Below, in pieces: positions 1 through 11,364 of a DNA stretch of 64,000 nt. This DNA is from Immersiella caudata. Lineage: Eukaryota > Ascomycota > Sordariomycetes > Sordariales > Lasiosphaeriaceae. Numbering within the stretch: the first letter of the stretch is position 1; every line of letters starts with the position of its first letter. A model generated the notes under the pieces. The model was not told the DNA's origin, made no database searches, and saw only the letters and a program-made list of their open reading frames with translations. The stretch is taken from contig JAULSU010000002.1 of NCBI GenBank assembly GCA_030512335.1, positions 4,278,001-4,342,000 of the forward strand. The letters run 5' to 3'. The translations under genes and the position numbers were made by a program.

Positions 1-3000
1 CGCTTCGAAAGCGAGAGTGGGCCAGGGTCCCGGCCCCCGACGGCGCTGTCAGGCTCAACCGCGGCAGGGCCGAACGTACCTGAGCGGACGTCGTCCGCCA
101 CCGCGCCCGAAGGCAGAGGGAAGCCAGAAAGGATGCAGAGCGGGAGCGGGAAGCCCCGGCGGGACCATGCACATCAGCATTCGCACTCCTCTCGGCACCA
201 CAAAGACGAGCAGAAAACGGTCGGAGAGTATGCGCTGCATGTGCTGTTTACCTCCTTTATTGCCCAGGCCGAGGAGAAACTGAATGAATGCATCACGGTC
301 CCCTTCGATCCGGAGCCCCAGGTCGAGCAAATATGCGGCCCCGGCGTGGACCCCGCCTTCGACCAGCTGGTTGTTGCCCTCGGTCATATTGCGAAGCAGA
401 AGCCCAAGCCGCTGATTGACTCGATGATGCTGTGGAGGAAGAGCAAGAGCGATGCGGCGAATGAGGCTAGGACCCAGCTTCAGCAATCGCGAAGCTACCC
501 CGCTGTTGGTCCCTTGCAGCGGCGGAACACTGAGCCAGTGCAGTCGATGGGTGCTGGCGGCGGTCCCGATGGCCTGCCGGGCGGGCAGACGCTGGCCGCT
601 AAGCAGGAGTATGTTGCCCAAGCAGAGCGCCGATCAACTGTATCCATCTATATACTGTGTCGTGTCCTCATCGAAGTCATGACCCAGAGCACGCTGGCCT
701 CGATCACTCCCGAGATGGAAGACAAGCTCGAAAACATCATCTTTGGGCAACTCAAGATCTCGGAAACCGAGCAGCTGCTTGTTTCGCCCTTGAAGCTGGC
801 CAACTGGAACCTATTTGCCCAGTTGCTCGGCGCCATGAGCGACATCAACTTCACGAGTGTGTCGGAACGTTTTGTATCGGATCTCGACCGCTCTTTGCAG
901 GACTTGTCTACAAAGGGGCAGGCCTCGGTGCGGGACATTGAGAGTAAGATGGAGCTTGTCCTGGGCGGCATGAAGCATCTTCGGATCAAGACGTCGCCGG
1001 AAGAGGCGTGGGACCGATCTTGTGATTTTGTGGCTTCGCTGGGCAAGCTCTTCAGTCGCTCCCATGGGCTGAAAGTGAAATCCGCCTTTTGCCAGGTGCT
1101 CGAAATGTTGTTGCTCCCCATTGCAGCTAAAGCCAGCAACAACGACCTCGCAAACCCAAAGTGGGCCGAAGTGTTGAATACGATCGGGCCTCGACTCGCC
1201 CAGATGTTTGTCAAGCCTCGACATTGGTCATATACGTTTCCTCTAACAGCGACGCTGCTATGCGTCTCTTCGCCCGAGTCTTTCGCAAACCAGTGGCTTC
1301 AGCTCATATATCCGCTCCAACCACGACTGAAAGACCGGTACACCAGGCCGCTCTGCCTTCAAGTCATATCCAGACTGCTCTGGACATATCTTTACCGTAC
1401 CAACGACAACATGACGGGCGTCAACAGAAAACTTGACGAAGTTTTGAAATCAGTCCTGCCCAACACCAAGAGATCATTCAGCGCCATCGACACGGCCGTC
1501 ACCGATCCTCTGATACAAATAATCAGGATCATCGGCTTCAAGCACCCTGAGTACTGCTTCCGGAACATTATCTTTCCCCTCGTAAGCGCCGACCACTTCA
1601 CTTCAAATAAGGAGCTGCGGATAGAGCAGCTTGACCCCGACAGGATGGTAGTAGGAATTCGTGCATTCTTGGCTGTCATGTCAGACCTTGAGAAGGGCGA
1701 GCGACCTCCCTTCCCCCAAATCTATGCACCGGCCCCTTCCCCTGACCGTGGCCCCACTTCCCCTATGCTCAGCTCCCCTCGTGGCATGCCTTCAGGTACC
1801 ACGCCAGTACATATCACTAGCGACGAGAGGCTTTCCAAGCCTGTGCTGGTCTCGTCACTCAGCGATTCAGTCAGGGACTACTACACCAAATTTTGCGAAA
1901 TTCTTGGGAAGATCACCGTCATCTGCGACAGTACCTTTGGTGGGCAAGCAGCGCTGGATGAGAAGTTCAACAGCCCTGGCCCGAAGACACCCATCACCGA
2001 ATCCTTTAACTTCTCCAGGCGGGACGACCATCCGAACCCGCAAGACCAGAAGCAGGCATTCTATGAGCTGCTCCATGTGGCAGTACAGGCTTTGCCACGG
2101 TGCTTGTCGTTGCATATCCCTTTCAACACCTTGATCAATCTCCTGTGCACGGGAACCGCTCATGTACAGTCCAATATTGCGGAGTCATCTGCGCAGTCTT
2201 TAAAGGCGATTGCTCGACAGTCTCACGCACAGCAGGTGACGATGGGATTTTCCCGCTTTATCTTCAACTTTGAGGATCGATATTCAACCATGTCGGATGG
2301 CGGCATGCTAGGCCCTGGGCACATTGAAAAGACACTGAAATTATATGTCGAACTCCTTCACATCTGGATCGACGAGATCCGGCAAAAAACGAAAGACGCA
2401 ACTGGGGAGAGTGGCGAGCATGGGACGGCGGCCGACAAGCGAGGGATCAAGCTAGATCTCTCGGGTATCTGGGCAGAAGTCGACCATGTTGAAGCTCACG
2501 GGCTATTCTTCCTCTGCTCACAGTCACGCCGCGTCCGCTACTATGCAATCAATGTACTACGACTCATCACCGAGTTCGATAACGCCTTGAGGAAATCAAG
2601 CGGCGGCGAGAAGGACACAACGAGGCTCATCGATATTCTTGAGAATGACTCGATGCAAGTGATGAGTTTCAAGGATGAGCACCTATCTGTGGCGGAACGA
2701 AGCAGGCTGCAGCGCGGCATGCAGAACACCAACAGCCAAGGGGCCCTGATCGAGCTGTGCACCAGCGATGTCTCCTACGATACAACCCTATGGTTCAAGA
2801 TTTTCCCCAATTTTGTCAGAATCGCCTTTGACAAATGCCCCTTTACCATCACTATTGGCAGAGACCTTATCTGCGACAGGATCCTCCAGATGTATAAGCC
2901 GATTGTCGTCCTCTCCGACCCGCCACGCGCCGTTCCATACGGTTCCGACCCAGGCAGTGGCCGTTTGACGAGCAGGACACCGACAGCTCAGCCAGAGGTG

Positions 3001-6000
3001 TTCATTGAGCAGTGGAAGCTCTACCTTGTCTTCGCCTGCACGACCCTTTCGGACTCGGGAAGCAGTCAGGCCAGCAATGGACGGAATGGTCAGCACGGGC
3101 GGAAGGGCTCCAAGACGGCCACCGATAAGATCGTGTCGGCGCGAGTCTTGTTCAAGTACCTCAACCCCCTTTTGTCCGCCTCCTCGCCTTCGGTCAGGGA
3201 TTCGGTTGTTGTCGCTATGGGCTCCATCAACATCCACATCTACCGTACCCTGCTAGAGGAGCTTCAGGGGCATGTCTCTCGTTGTAATGACGAAGCGCGT
3301 GCCCGCATCCACCAGCGTACTAACAGTGCTCCCCGCCGCAACCGCAAGATGGATCTTCTCCGGACCGAAATCACCCATGTCTACAAATTAACGTCGCATT
3401 TCTTGAAGGAGCCCGAGGTCTATCAGGACGATTGGATCATTGGCAACCTCGTAGGATACGCCAAGGATCTGAAGCTCTTCCTCATGGATGGCGAGGTGCA
3501 GATGGACTGGGAGTTCCAGCAACTGCGTCGCCACTACTGTGGTCTCATGGAAGAAATCTGGGAAGGAATCAACAGGACGAACGACCCGTCACGCTGGATG
3601 ACGTTTGAGTCTCGCAAGTCCTCATTCGCCCTGATGGAAGACTGGTGCGGGTTTTCACCCAACCAGTCTCAGATCCGACAGAGGGAGGATAGCATGAGGC
3701 AGTCCTTGATTGATCAACAGACCGCAGGAGAACGGGGCACACTAACGGCGGCAATGGAGATTGAAAAGAGAAACTTGCGCACGGCAGCCCTCAGCGCCAT
3801 GTCGGCTCTTTGCGGCGGACCCATTAGCGTGACCACGGAAAGCGGCGCTGCTCTCCAGTTTGACATTCGCCGAATGCTGGCTTGGATCGAGGCCATCTTC
3901 AACTCCGGGAGCGACCGTATGAACGTCATTGGCCGGCGGGCGCTCAAAAACCTGATCATCCACAACCAAGAGTATCCGTATCTTCTAGAGCATTGCATCG
4001 CTAGGTGCTATGTTACCGAAGTCCCGAAGGTTTTGGAAAGTTATTTTACTGTCGTCACCGATGTTCTCCTGGAACACATTGACTACCCCTGCCCATTCTG
4101 GAAGCTGCTCAGTATCTGCCTCTTCACGCTGGGCAACGACCAGTGCGAAATCAGGTCCAAGTCAGCTCACGTACTGAGGGCCCTGGAGGAGAGACAGCCA
4201 CAAGCTCGGAGTTCGAAAATCCAGGACTTTGAAATCAGCATCTCCGATAAGACCAAGGCAGTCTACAAGCTTGCCCAGTTCGAGATTTCCAAGCGGCTGG
4301 CCAAACAACACACAGATTTCGCCTTCCACATATTCTCCGAGTTCACGCTCTCTTTCAAGGATATCCAGCCCGCTGCGCAGAGGAATGTCATCGCTGTCAT
4401 TCTCCCCTGGATCCAGTGCATCGAGCTCAAGGTTGATCCCAACGGCGGGCCCATTGCCGAGTCATACGTGCTTCTCGCCAATCTCCTCGAGCTCACCATC
4501 AAGTCTAGCGCGGCACTGCACAACGAGGTGCAGGCGTTGTGGCAGGCCCTCGCCACTGGTCCTCACCCCGGCAATGTGCGGCTTGTCCTAGACTTCATCA
4601 TGTCCCTCTGTTTGGATCGGAGGGAGCAGAACTTTGTGGAGTACGCGAAGCAGATCGTGGTCTTTTTGGCAAGCACAAACAGCACGCCTGGCAATAAGGT
4701 CGTCGAGTTCCTCCTGCTCCAGATCAATCCCAAGGCCATGGTGCCCAACGAGAAACGCGAAGCCGTTCCGCCTCCGCCTGACATTGGCATGCTTCCCTAC
4801 TGCGCAGATCTCACCGAAGCACTCCCGGTTGGCACCAAGCAGACTGGTTTCTCTCTTGGCCAGCTCTCCCTCATATTGCTGGTCGATCTCATGGTGGCGC
4901 CTGTCAGCCTTGTTCCGGAGAACCTTCCCGTCTTGCTTCAAGTGGTGACAGTACTGTGGGATCACTACACCATACTGGTGCAGGAACAGGCCCGCGAGAT
5001 GCTAGTCCATCTCATACACGAGCTTGTCATTTCAAGACTGGACGACAATACTCCGCCAACAACAAAACACGACATGGAAGGCCTTATCGACGCCATTCGT
5101 CGACACGACCGAGCAGTCGTATGGAGCTACGAGGACAGCAATGGCAAGGTCGATGACTGCGACAGCAAAGTGCCGTCGAGCATGGAGTACCTGACAGCAG
5201 AGGTGGTCAAGACGTTTGAGCTTACCTTCCCTGGCATCAAAGAGCAGTGGGGAAGGCTTTCGCTGACGTGGGCCACATCGTGTCCTGTTCGTCACCTTGC
5301 TTGCCGGTCCTTCCAGATATTCAGGTGCATCCTAACTTCGCTGGATCACTTCATGCTCGGAGACATGCTGGCCCGCCTCTCGAACACGATCGCCGACGAA
5401 GACACCGAGATTCAGACATTTTCAATGGAGATTCTCACTACCCTCAAGACGCTCATATCCAAGCTCGATCCCGAGAAGTTGATGACTTTCCCACAGCTTT
5501 TCTGGACCACATGCGCTTGCCTCGAATCCATCAACGAGTGCGAGTTTTTGGAAGCTATGGAGATGCTCAACGAGTTCCTTGACAAATTGGACTTCCACTC
5601 GCCAAACGTGCGAAGGCTGCTGTTCGACGGCCAACCATCGAAGTGGGATGGCTCGTTTGAGGGGCTCCAGCCCCTACTCTACAAAGGGTTGCGGTCATCC
5701 ATGTGTCTTGATCTGACCCTGAGCACCCTGGAGAAGCTCATCTCCCTGCCAAATGACAACCTGATCGGGGATGACAGCCGCCTCTTCTTCACCATTCTCG
5801 CCAACTTCCCTCGGTTCCTGCATGCTATGGAACAGCAACCGCTGGATCCCACCACTGCCAAGACCGTCGAAGCATTACTGGAAGCAGCGGATCAACAGGG
5901 CCTCACACGCATTGCGGTGATTTTGGATAGCTATCTCGCATCCAAGTATTCAGCGGAGAACGACTTTGTCAGAGACTTGTTTGCCGCGCTGCGCGAGTAT

Positions 6001-7284
6001 TATTCGCCGACGTTGCTGGATTTCCGCATGATCACAATGCTCATCGGTTTCCTCACCAACGGCACCGCTTTGGTCAAGCTCAAGACCATGAAGATCCTAT
6101 GCGTCATCATCCCTGAAGTCGACATGAAAAAGCCAGAGATGGCTGGCCACGGGTCCGATCTCATCTCTCCGCTCCTGCGATTGTTGCAAACCGAGTACTG
6201 CATGGAGGCGTTGGAGGTGCTCGACAATATCATGACCATGTCTGGGTCTTCGATGGACAAGCAGCATCTTCGCATGAGCATGACGCGGTCTACGTCGAAG
6301 GTCGTCCGCAAGGAGTACGAACGCACACAGAGCTTGTTCGGCATACCAGAGGCGTCTGGATGGGCGATCCCCATGCCGGCGCGCAAGACAGATTCGACCA
6401 GGGCCAACATACATGCAGCCTTCTACATGTGCCAGAGCGGAGAGGGCATTGCTGCCGAGCCAACACCAACCCCAGAAGTGGAGTTCCACGCTGATGAATT
6501 CCCGTACGGTTACTTCCCAGCCTCGGAGCGGGCGGACACTATGATGTCGGATGACGTCCGTGGGGAGGCACCTATGGGAGACCTCGTATCCAAGCTCGAC
6601 AGCCTTGATGATTTCTTTGATGACCTGTCAACGAGCCCGCCAAGTGATGGGCGCTCATCCCGGACGATCACAGAATTCTCCCCAGACACTTTTGAGTCAG
6701 GGGCCCAGCTATACGACGAACAAATTCTCCCGATATTGCATCAAGCCTCAAATAACACGTCTTTCCAAAATGGCTTTACCGACAGGCCGCCAATGATGTC
6801 GCGAGATGGGTTGCCGAACACCATGAACCCCGGTGCCTTTAACGTTGGACCAGCCGTCTCATCACGACCAGGATTGCACGCAAGGTCGATCACGTCGCCT
6901 TCAGCGCCAGCGTCATATCACGGCCAAATGAGCGACTTTGCATCAGATGACGAGTTCCCTGAGGATGTATTTTCGGACGGTGATGACGACAGGCCGAACA
7001 CTGGGAGCGGAGAGAGCTCATTCTTCCTGGAAAATATGATCCGACCGCTCGCGCAGAGCACAAGATCAAGGATGAGGAGGATGACGGGAGGAAGGTCAGC
7101 AGGCGACGTTCGGTTTCCCTTGAGCCCGCCGATGCCGAACGTGCCAAATGCTTTTCTAGCACAGCAGCATCAACATTATCAGCAGCAGCAACTTCAGCAG
7201 CAGCAGCTTCAGCAACAACAACAGCAGCAGCTTCAGCAGCCGCCGCCGCCGCCGCCGCAGTATCGATATGGGGACATGTTGTAA
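1..7284 (+). CDS. TAO3: Furry/Tao3(PAG1)/Mor2-type cell morphogenesis protein, 5' partial
   Basis: The reading frame is open from base 1, so the true start lies outside the window. The first ATG inside is at 133, and 44 sense codons precede it. About 2,427 residues are visible, ending in a TAA stop. A basic, His-rich N-terminal stretch leads into the conserved segment beginning TVGEYALHVLFTSF, followed by a very long helical-repeat region. The C-terminal 300 or so residues are acidic and low-complexity, ending in a Gln/Pro tract (about 7177-7260). Family knowledge: Furry/Mor2/Tao3 proteins are scaffolds for NDR kinases (Cbk1, Orb6, COT-1) at growing cell tips, controlling polarity and cell separation. 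No intron is needed within the visible part. Family assignment is confident; the 5' boundary is unknown. Confidence 0.9.
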   Translation, partial: RFESESGPGSRPPTALSGSTAAGPNVPERTSSATAPEGRGKPERMQSGSGKPRRDHAHQHSHSSRHHKDEQKTVGEYALHVLFTSFIAQAEEKLNECITVPFDPEPQVEQICGPGVDPAFDQLVVALGHIAKQKPKPLIDSMMLWRKSKSDAANEARTQLQQSRSYPAVGPLQRRNTEPVQSMGAGGGPDGLPGGQTLAAKQEYVAQAERRSTVSIYILCRVLIEVMTQSTLASITPEMEDKLENIIFGQLKISETEQLLVSPLKLANWNLFAQLLGAMSDINFTSVSERFVSDLDRSLQDLSTKGQASVRDIESKMELVLGGMKHLRIKTSPEEAWDRSCDFVASLGKLFSRSHGLKVKSAFCQVLEMLLLPIAAKASNNDLANPKWAEVLNTIGPRLAQMFVKPRHWSYTFPLTATLLCVSSPESFANQWLQLIYPLQPRLKDRYTRPLCLQVISRLLWTYLYRTNDNMTGVNRKLDEVLKSVLPNTKRSFSAIDTAVTDPLIQIIRIIGFKHPEYCFRNIIFPLVSADHFTSNKELRIEQLDPDRMVVGIRAFLAVMSDLEKGERPPFPQIYAPAPSPDRGPTSPMLSSPRGMPSGTTPVHITSDERLSKPVLVSSLSDSVRDYYTKFCEILGKITVICDSTFGGQAALDEKFNSPGPKTPITESFNFSRRDDHPNPQDQKQAFYELLHVAVQALPRCLSLHIPFNTLINLLCTGTAHVQSNIAESSAQSLKAIARQSHAQQVTMGFSRFIFNFEDRYSTMSDGGMLGPGHIEKTLKLYVELLHIWIDEIRQKTKDATGESGEHGTAADKRGIKLDLSGIWAEVDHVEAHGLFFLCSQSRRVRYYAINVLRLITEFDNALRKSSGGEKDTTRLIDILENDSMQVMSFKDEHLSVAERSRLQRGMQNTNSQGALIELCTSDVSYDTTLWFKIFPNFVRIAFDKCPFTITIGRDLICDRILQMYKPIVVLSDPPRAVPYGSDPGSGRLTSRTPTAQPEVFIEQWKLYLVFACTTLSDSGSSQASNGRNGQHGRKGSKTATDKIVSARVLFKYLNPLLSASSPSVRDSVVVAMGSINIHIYRTLLEELQGHVSRCNDEARARIHQRTNSAPRRNRKMDLLRTEITHVYKLTSHFLKEPEVYQDDWIIGNLVGYAKDLKLFLMDGEVQMDWEFQQLRRHYCGLMEEIWEGINRTNDPSRWMTFESRKSSFALMEDWCGFSPNQSQIRQREDSMRQSLIDQQTAGERGTLTAAMEIEKRNLRTAALSAMSALCGGPISVTTESGAALQFDIRRMLAWIEAIFNSGSDRMNVIGRRALKNLIIHNQEYPYLLEHCIARCYVTEVPKVLESYFTVVTDVLLEHIDYPCPFWKLLSICLFTLGNDQCEIRSKSAHVLRALEERQPQARSSKIQDFEISISDKTKAVYKLAQFEISKRLAKQHTDFAFHIFSEFTLSFKDIQPAAQRNVIAVILPWIQCIELKVDPNGGPIAESYVLLANLLELTIKSSAALHNEVQALWQALATGPHPGNVRLVLDFIMSLCLDRREQNFVEYAKQIVVFLASTNSTPGNKVVEFLLLQINPKAMVPNEKREAVPPPPDIGMLPYCADLTEALPVGTKQTGFSLGQLSLILLVDLMVAPVSLVPENLPVLLQVVTVLWDHYTILVQEQAREMLVHLIHELVISRLDDNTPPTTKHDMEGLIDAIRRHDRAVVWSYEDSNGKVDDCDSKVPSSMEYLTAEVVKTFELTFPGIKEQWGRLSLTWATSCPVRHLACRSFQIFRCILTSLDHFMLGDMLARLSNTIADEDTEIQTFSMEILTTLKTLISKLDPEKLMTFPQLFWTTCACLESINECEFLEAMEMLNEFLDKLDFHSPNVRRLLFDGQPSKWDGSFEGLQPLLYKGLRSSMCLDLTLSTLEKLISLPNDNLIGDDSRLFFTILANFPRFLHAMEQQPLDPTTAKTVEALLEAADQQGLTRIAVILDSYLASKYSAENDFVRDLFAALREYYSPTLLDFRMITMLIGFLTNGTALVKLKTMKILCVIIPEVDMKKPEMAGHGSDLISPLLRLLQTEYCMEALEVLDNIMTMSGSSMDKQHLRMSMTRSTSKVVRKEYERTQSLFGIPEASGWAIPMPARKTDSTRANIHAAFYMCQSGEGIAAEPTPTPEVEFHADEFPYGYFPASERADTMMSDDVRGEAPMGDLVSKLDSLDDFFDDLSTSPPSDGRSSRTITEFSPDTFESGAQLYDEQILPILHQASNNTSFQNGFTDRPPMMSRDGLPNTMNPGAFNVGPAVSSRPGLHARSITSPSAPASYHGQMSDFASDDEFPEDVFSDGDDDRPNTGSGESSFFLENMIRPLAQSTRSRMRRMTGGRSAGDVRFPLSPPMPNVPNAFLAQQHQHYQQQQLQQQQLQQQQQQQLQQPPPPPPQYRYGDML
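7161..7260 (+). repeat. CAG/CAA then CCG trinucleotide repeat encoding polyGln-polyPro
   Basis: An imperfect run of CAG/CAA codons interrupted by CTT is followed by consecutive CCG codons. It lies inside the 3' end of the morphogenesis gene and encodes a Gln-rich then Pro-rich tail. The tract is in frame, so length changes by codons would be tolerated. It is likely length-variable between strains. Confidence 0.85.
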
Positions 7285-7783
7285 TGTACAGTTGGAGGAA
7301 GTATTGCGCTGCTGCGATCTAGCAAGGGTGTTTTGGGGTATCTGTGGACGAGAGCATACGAATCATGTGTAAACTTATCAAGTGGTGGATCATGGGGGCG
7401 TGTTTGCCGCGGAGTTTTTAATTATTACTGGAAGATTTTGAGTATATTCTGAAAACGTTTACAAGCTGTTTAGATCCAGGTTGGAAGAGGGCTTCATGTA
7501 TACGCATGCAAACCTCTAGTAACATCGTTAAGGGGCTTTAAGAAACCCATACCATTACAAGCATTTTTGGTCGTTGCCCCACACCCAACCCACGCGCCCC
7601 GCCTTCCAGGGGCCCAGGGCTTATCGCCCGGCCTAACCCCGATTGGCAGGCGGTATACTTCGGCAAAACAACCAATCGCCTGGGAATTTCTTGGGATCAG
7701 GGTCCCTCCATCGCAACACCTGCCCGCCTGTAGTTTTGCGCAGCAACTTTTACGGTCGCCACACGGACTATCTGCGACAGAAA
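7285..7783. other. intergenic: 3' UTR of morphogenesis gene and URB1 promoter/leader
   Basis: About 500 nt between two genes on the same strand. I see no coding potential. It must hold the terminator/polyadenylation region of the upstream gene and the promoter of the downstream one. The last 200 nt are C-rich, as expected for a leader. No TATA box or other clear site is visible. Confidence 0.6.
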
Positions 7784-10700
7784 ATGGGGAAACGGTTCTC
7801 TCGCGGCGGCTTTGATACCACTGCTGGTGGCGGTGGCGCCGGAGCGTCATCAAGAAAAAGACAAAAGGTGGTGCATGAGGGGCCGACGCATGAAGAGATT
7901 CATGCGAGTAGGCAGTTGAGTCAGCTGCTGGCCTTTGGGCAGGATGCGGTGAGGTTGAGGCATGGTAAGTGGATTTTGAAGGAACTGGGGAGTTGGGGTG
8001 ACTAGAGGGCGACTGGGACTGGAAAAGTTGAGCTGACTTTGGTCGTGGGATAGGACTGCAGTCGTTCAAGATCTTTTTGGACCATATGCTCTCCGGCGAC
8101 GATAACAACGGTGTCGACGACAAGGCAGATCGAAGCGCGATATTAAGAGATTACCTACGCTCCGTGCAGCCGCGGGAAAGCGGAGACAACGGGGGAGAAG
8201 GCTCGCAGCAGCCGTATGTTACGGATATTATGCAAACGTGGAGCTTCGCCAACCAGACCAACAATGAGAATCTCATGTCAGCGGTCCCCGTCGTGCTGGC
8301 GCTGTTGCTGAAGGTCCTGTCGAGATCCCTTGAGATGGTGCCTTTTGGCCTGGGGATATGCAGGACGTTGTTGCAGAAGCGGCAGCTAGAGCTGATTTCG
8401 AGGAATCTGTCGGCGGATAAGGGAAAGGCGTTCATCATATCGCCAACGCTGAGGATGCTAAGGGAGGCAGTGTCGTTTGATGGGGGCGCGGTGGCCAAGG
8501 CGCTGTTTAGGGCGAGGGCGTCGACGTTTAAGTCGCTGGTCAGGAATATGGGGATTGTGCATATGGGGGAGGAGGCGGAGGACGAGAAGAAACCGTCGCC
8601 AAGGACGACGGCGGTGTTGTTCTTTTTGAGTGCAATCAAGTACCTGCACGCCGAGGCGAAGAAGGAGTTGGTGTCGCAAAGGGATATTGTTGCGGCGTTG
8701 ACAAGGGATTTGAAGCAGGATCCGCCGTATTTGGTGTTGGAGATGCTGGCAAAGTTGAGGGAAGGGGTTTTGATGGACGACAAGGTGCCGAAGGAGGCAA
8801 AGGGGGGGTTGTTGAATGTGTCGACGCTGGTGAGGATTGCGGGGCTTTATCAGTACCGACAGGCGGAGGATTCGAAGCTGCCTTCCGTGGTGGACGCGGC
8901 GCATGGGTTTTTAATGACGGCGTGTACGACACCGGGGTGTGGGGTGTTGAGAATGGATCAGGGATTTTATCCAAGGGACGTCGATCTCGAAGCGGTGTTG
9001 CCGCCGGCCGAGCTGGATGAACTGGGATTGGAGGCAATTGTGTGGATGAACCGGTACAAAAAGGAGATTCCGGTAAGGAACTACACATTGGCGAACTTTC
9101 TGCCGAACCTGAGGCCTTGGGCAAGTGTCAAGCAGAGCGACCTGGTTACGGCGATTTTCAAGGTTGCACCAGAGCTGGTGGCGGCGTATTTCCGGGAGAA
9201 CAAGTCGTTTACCTTCGATCCTAAGCTATCAGCGACATGGATAGGGTACGCGGCGTTCCTATTCAAGACGGTCACACTTCCGCTGCCGGAGCACTTCTCG
9301 AGGGGGTCTGGTTTTCCGCAATTACCTCCACCAACAACAGTCGTGATCGACAACATCCTGCCGCTTCCGCTCAACCAAAAAGCTCTTGTTCGATGCTTGA
9401 CGAACAAGTCGAATATGGTGTCCTTTTTCGCCACCCGGATTTTGGTCGTTGCCATGGAGAAGCTCGATGCGGCCGTCAAGATGTACCAGCACCCATCACA
9501 CACCAACGGGGCTCTGTGGGCAGAGGCTGCCCGAAGGCTTGTTGATGAGTTTTGCCAGAGAATTCCGGGAATGAAGGATATGATCAACTCGTATCGGTCA
9601 ATCCCGGAGACGGACATCCTTCACCGCGAGGCAGCCAGTCGGTTACTCCGGCTCTGCTACGAAGTCACCCCCCAGGTGGCCCTGATGGCCAAGTTCGACG
9701 TCTCCCCATTCCTGGAGAAGTCTCTCGGTCAGCTTTCGGAGCAAAAGCATGAGGATGCACGAGACCTCGCTATGAGTCTCAAGGAGCTGGAGAGCCTCCT
9801 CGCCATCGCTGGGTATTCGCCTGGCATGCGCTGGTTCTCCACGTCTGAGGCGCTCGCCCTCTCTCCCTTTACCATGCTCCTCAAAGCCTGCGTAGACGCC
9901 CCAAATGGAGTCTCGTTGGACGGGATACGCCGCGCACTTGACTCCGTGGCTGTCGAGCAACAACTGGTTCCGGCACAGGATGGCCATCCAGGATTACTTC
10001 CTCTGCTGGAGGCGCTGCAATCTCTGGGTCAATCATCGCCCGAGGTGATTGCTCATATCTGGGCTTTCCTAGACAACTGCCTGACACGCTGCGGCACTTC
10101 GCCTATCAAGTATCTTGAGATGATTCAAGAACATGCTCAGGGGCTCAACAGCAGCGAAACCGAGGCGGTGGCAAGTCCTCTGGCGGTCACGATTCTGGAG
10201 CAGCTAGCATTTGCTATTAGCGCCGGGGATAAAGACGTCCTTGGTGGTTTGGGCAAATTCTTGCCGAAGTTGTTTGGCCTTTTGGCCACGGCAGGAGAGA
10301 GCAAGGCACTGTTGGATGCAATATACGCCAAGATTGCCGCTCAGTTCAGGGGCAGCAAATTAAAGCTCGCTCATAAGAAGATACCCGAAGGAGCAGTGTT
10401 TAAGCAAAACGTTTGGCCTCCGAAGGAAAGGAAACCAACCAGGAGGGCAAACGAGACGACTTCAAGCAACGCTCCAAAAACGTCCGAGGAGGCCATGGAC
10501 GACGACGAACTGCAAGCCACACTTGGCGTCGACGACAGCTTGGTGGTTGACAACTCTGCCCTTGTGAAATGGGCAACCAAGGCCGTTGACGAGCTTATCG
10601 ATGACGGCTACGTCATATCACTCATCAAACTTCTCGCGTCCGAACACGCCAGCATTAGGAAAGAAGCCCTTGTCAATATCCTCAAAGCCGCAGCCAGGAT

Positions 10701-11364
10701 CCGCGAATCAGAGCACGAAGAGAAGGAACAGATATGGTTGCTTCTCTCTGAACTCGCCGAGACCGCAAGGGCGGGGCATATTGAGACTGGGCCGCTTCCC
10801 AGCCCGGCTGTGGCATTTGCGTGCCACGCCTTGACGGCGCTCCGAGATCCTCTTTCCAGCCTGTACCCCAAGATCAACCAGTTCCTCGTGCGAGGACCAG
10901 CATGGAACCTAGACAGGCTGCCGCTGGTGGATGAGGTTTTACTTGAGGAACCTGCCGTTGGAGACTCATACTACGCGCAGGTGAACTGGCTTCTGGGGTA
11001 CCTCATCGAGGGGTTGAGAACGCCAAAAGACCTGGAGCTGTTTCACAAGCGCAGGGCAAAGGGACCGGTGCTGGAGTGGGTGTTGGCGCTGGCGGCGAAT
11101 CCGTACATGAGGCTGCCGCTGAGGACGCAGGTGCTGCGGTTTTTGTATAGGATTACGGGGATCGAAGGGGGTAGTACCACGTTGACGACGAGATTCGGGA
11201 TTGTGAATTGGTTGGAGGCGCAGGAGAAGGCGTGTGCGGAGGGGAATGAGGCAGAGAAGATGTTGACGAGGATGTACAGCGGGCTAAAGGGGTGGGTTTG
11301 GCGGACCTGCGATCAGGAGAGGGCTGGGAGGTGGAGTAAGGGCGGGATTAAAGAGCTTTTGTGA
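7784..11364 (+). CDS. URB1: nucleolar pre-ribosomal-associated protein 1 (Urb1/Npa1 homolog)
   Basis: Two exons, 7784-7964 and 8054-11364, give 1,163 residues. The 89-nt intron has donor GTAAGT, branch-like GCTGAC at 8032 and acceptor TAG. The joint restores LRHG-LQSFKIFL in frame. The start is the first in-frame ATG, in good context (GAAAATGG). The N-terminal half matches the Npa1/URB1 N-terminal family: a helical array containing PVVLALLLKVLS, VPFGLGICRTLLQKRQ and LREAVSFDGG. The C-terminal 250 or so residues resemble the URB1 C-terminal region. Family knowledge: Urb1 acts in the nucleolus in early 60S pre-ribosome assembly with Dbp6, Npa2, Rsa3 and Nop8. The protein is shorter than yeast Urb1 (about 1,760 residues), and the middle may be compressed. 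Assignment is good; the exact intron count is inferred. Confidence 0.86.
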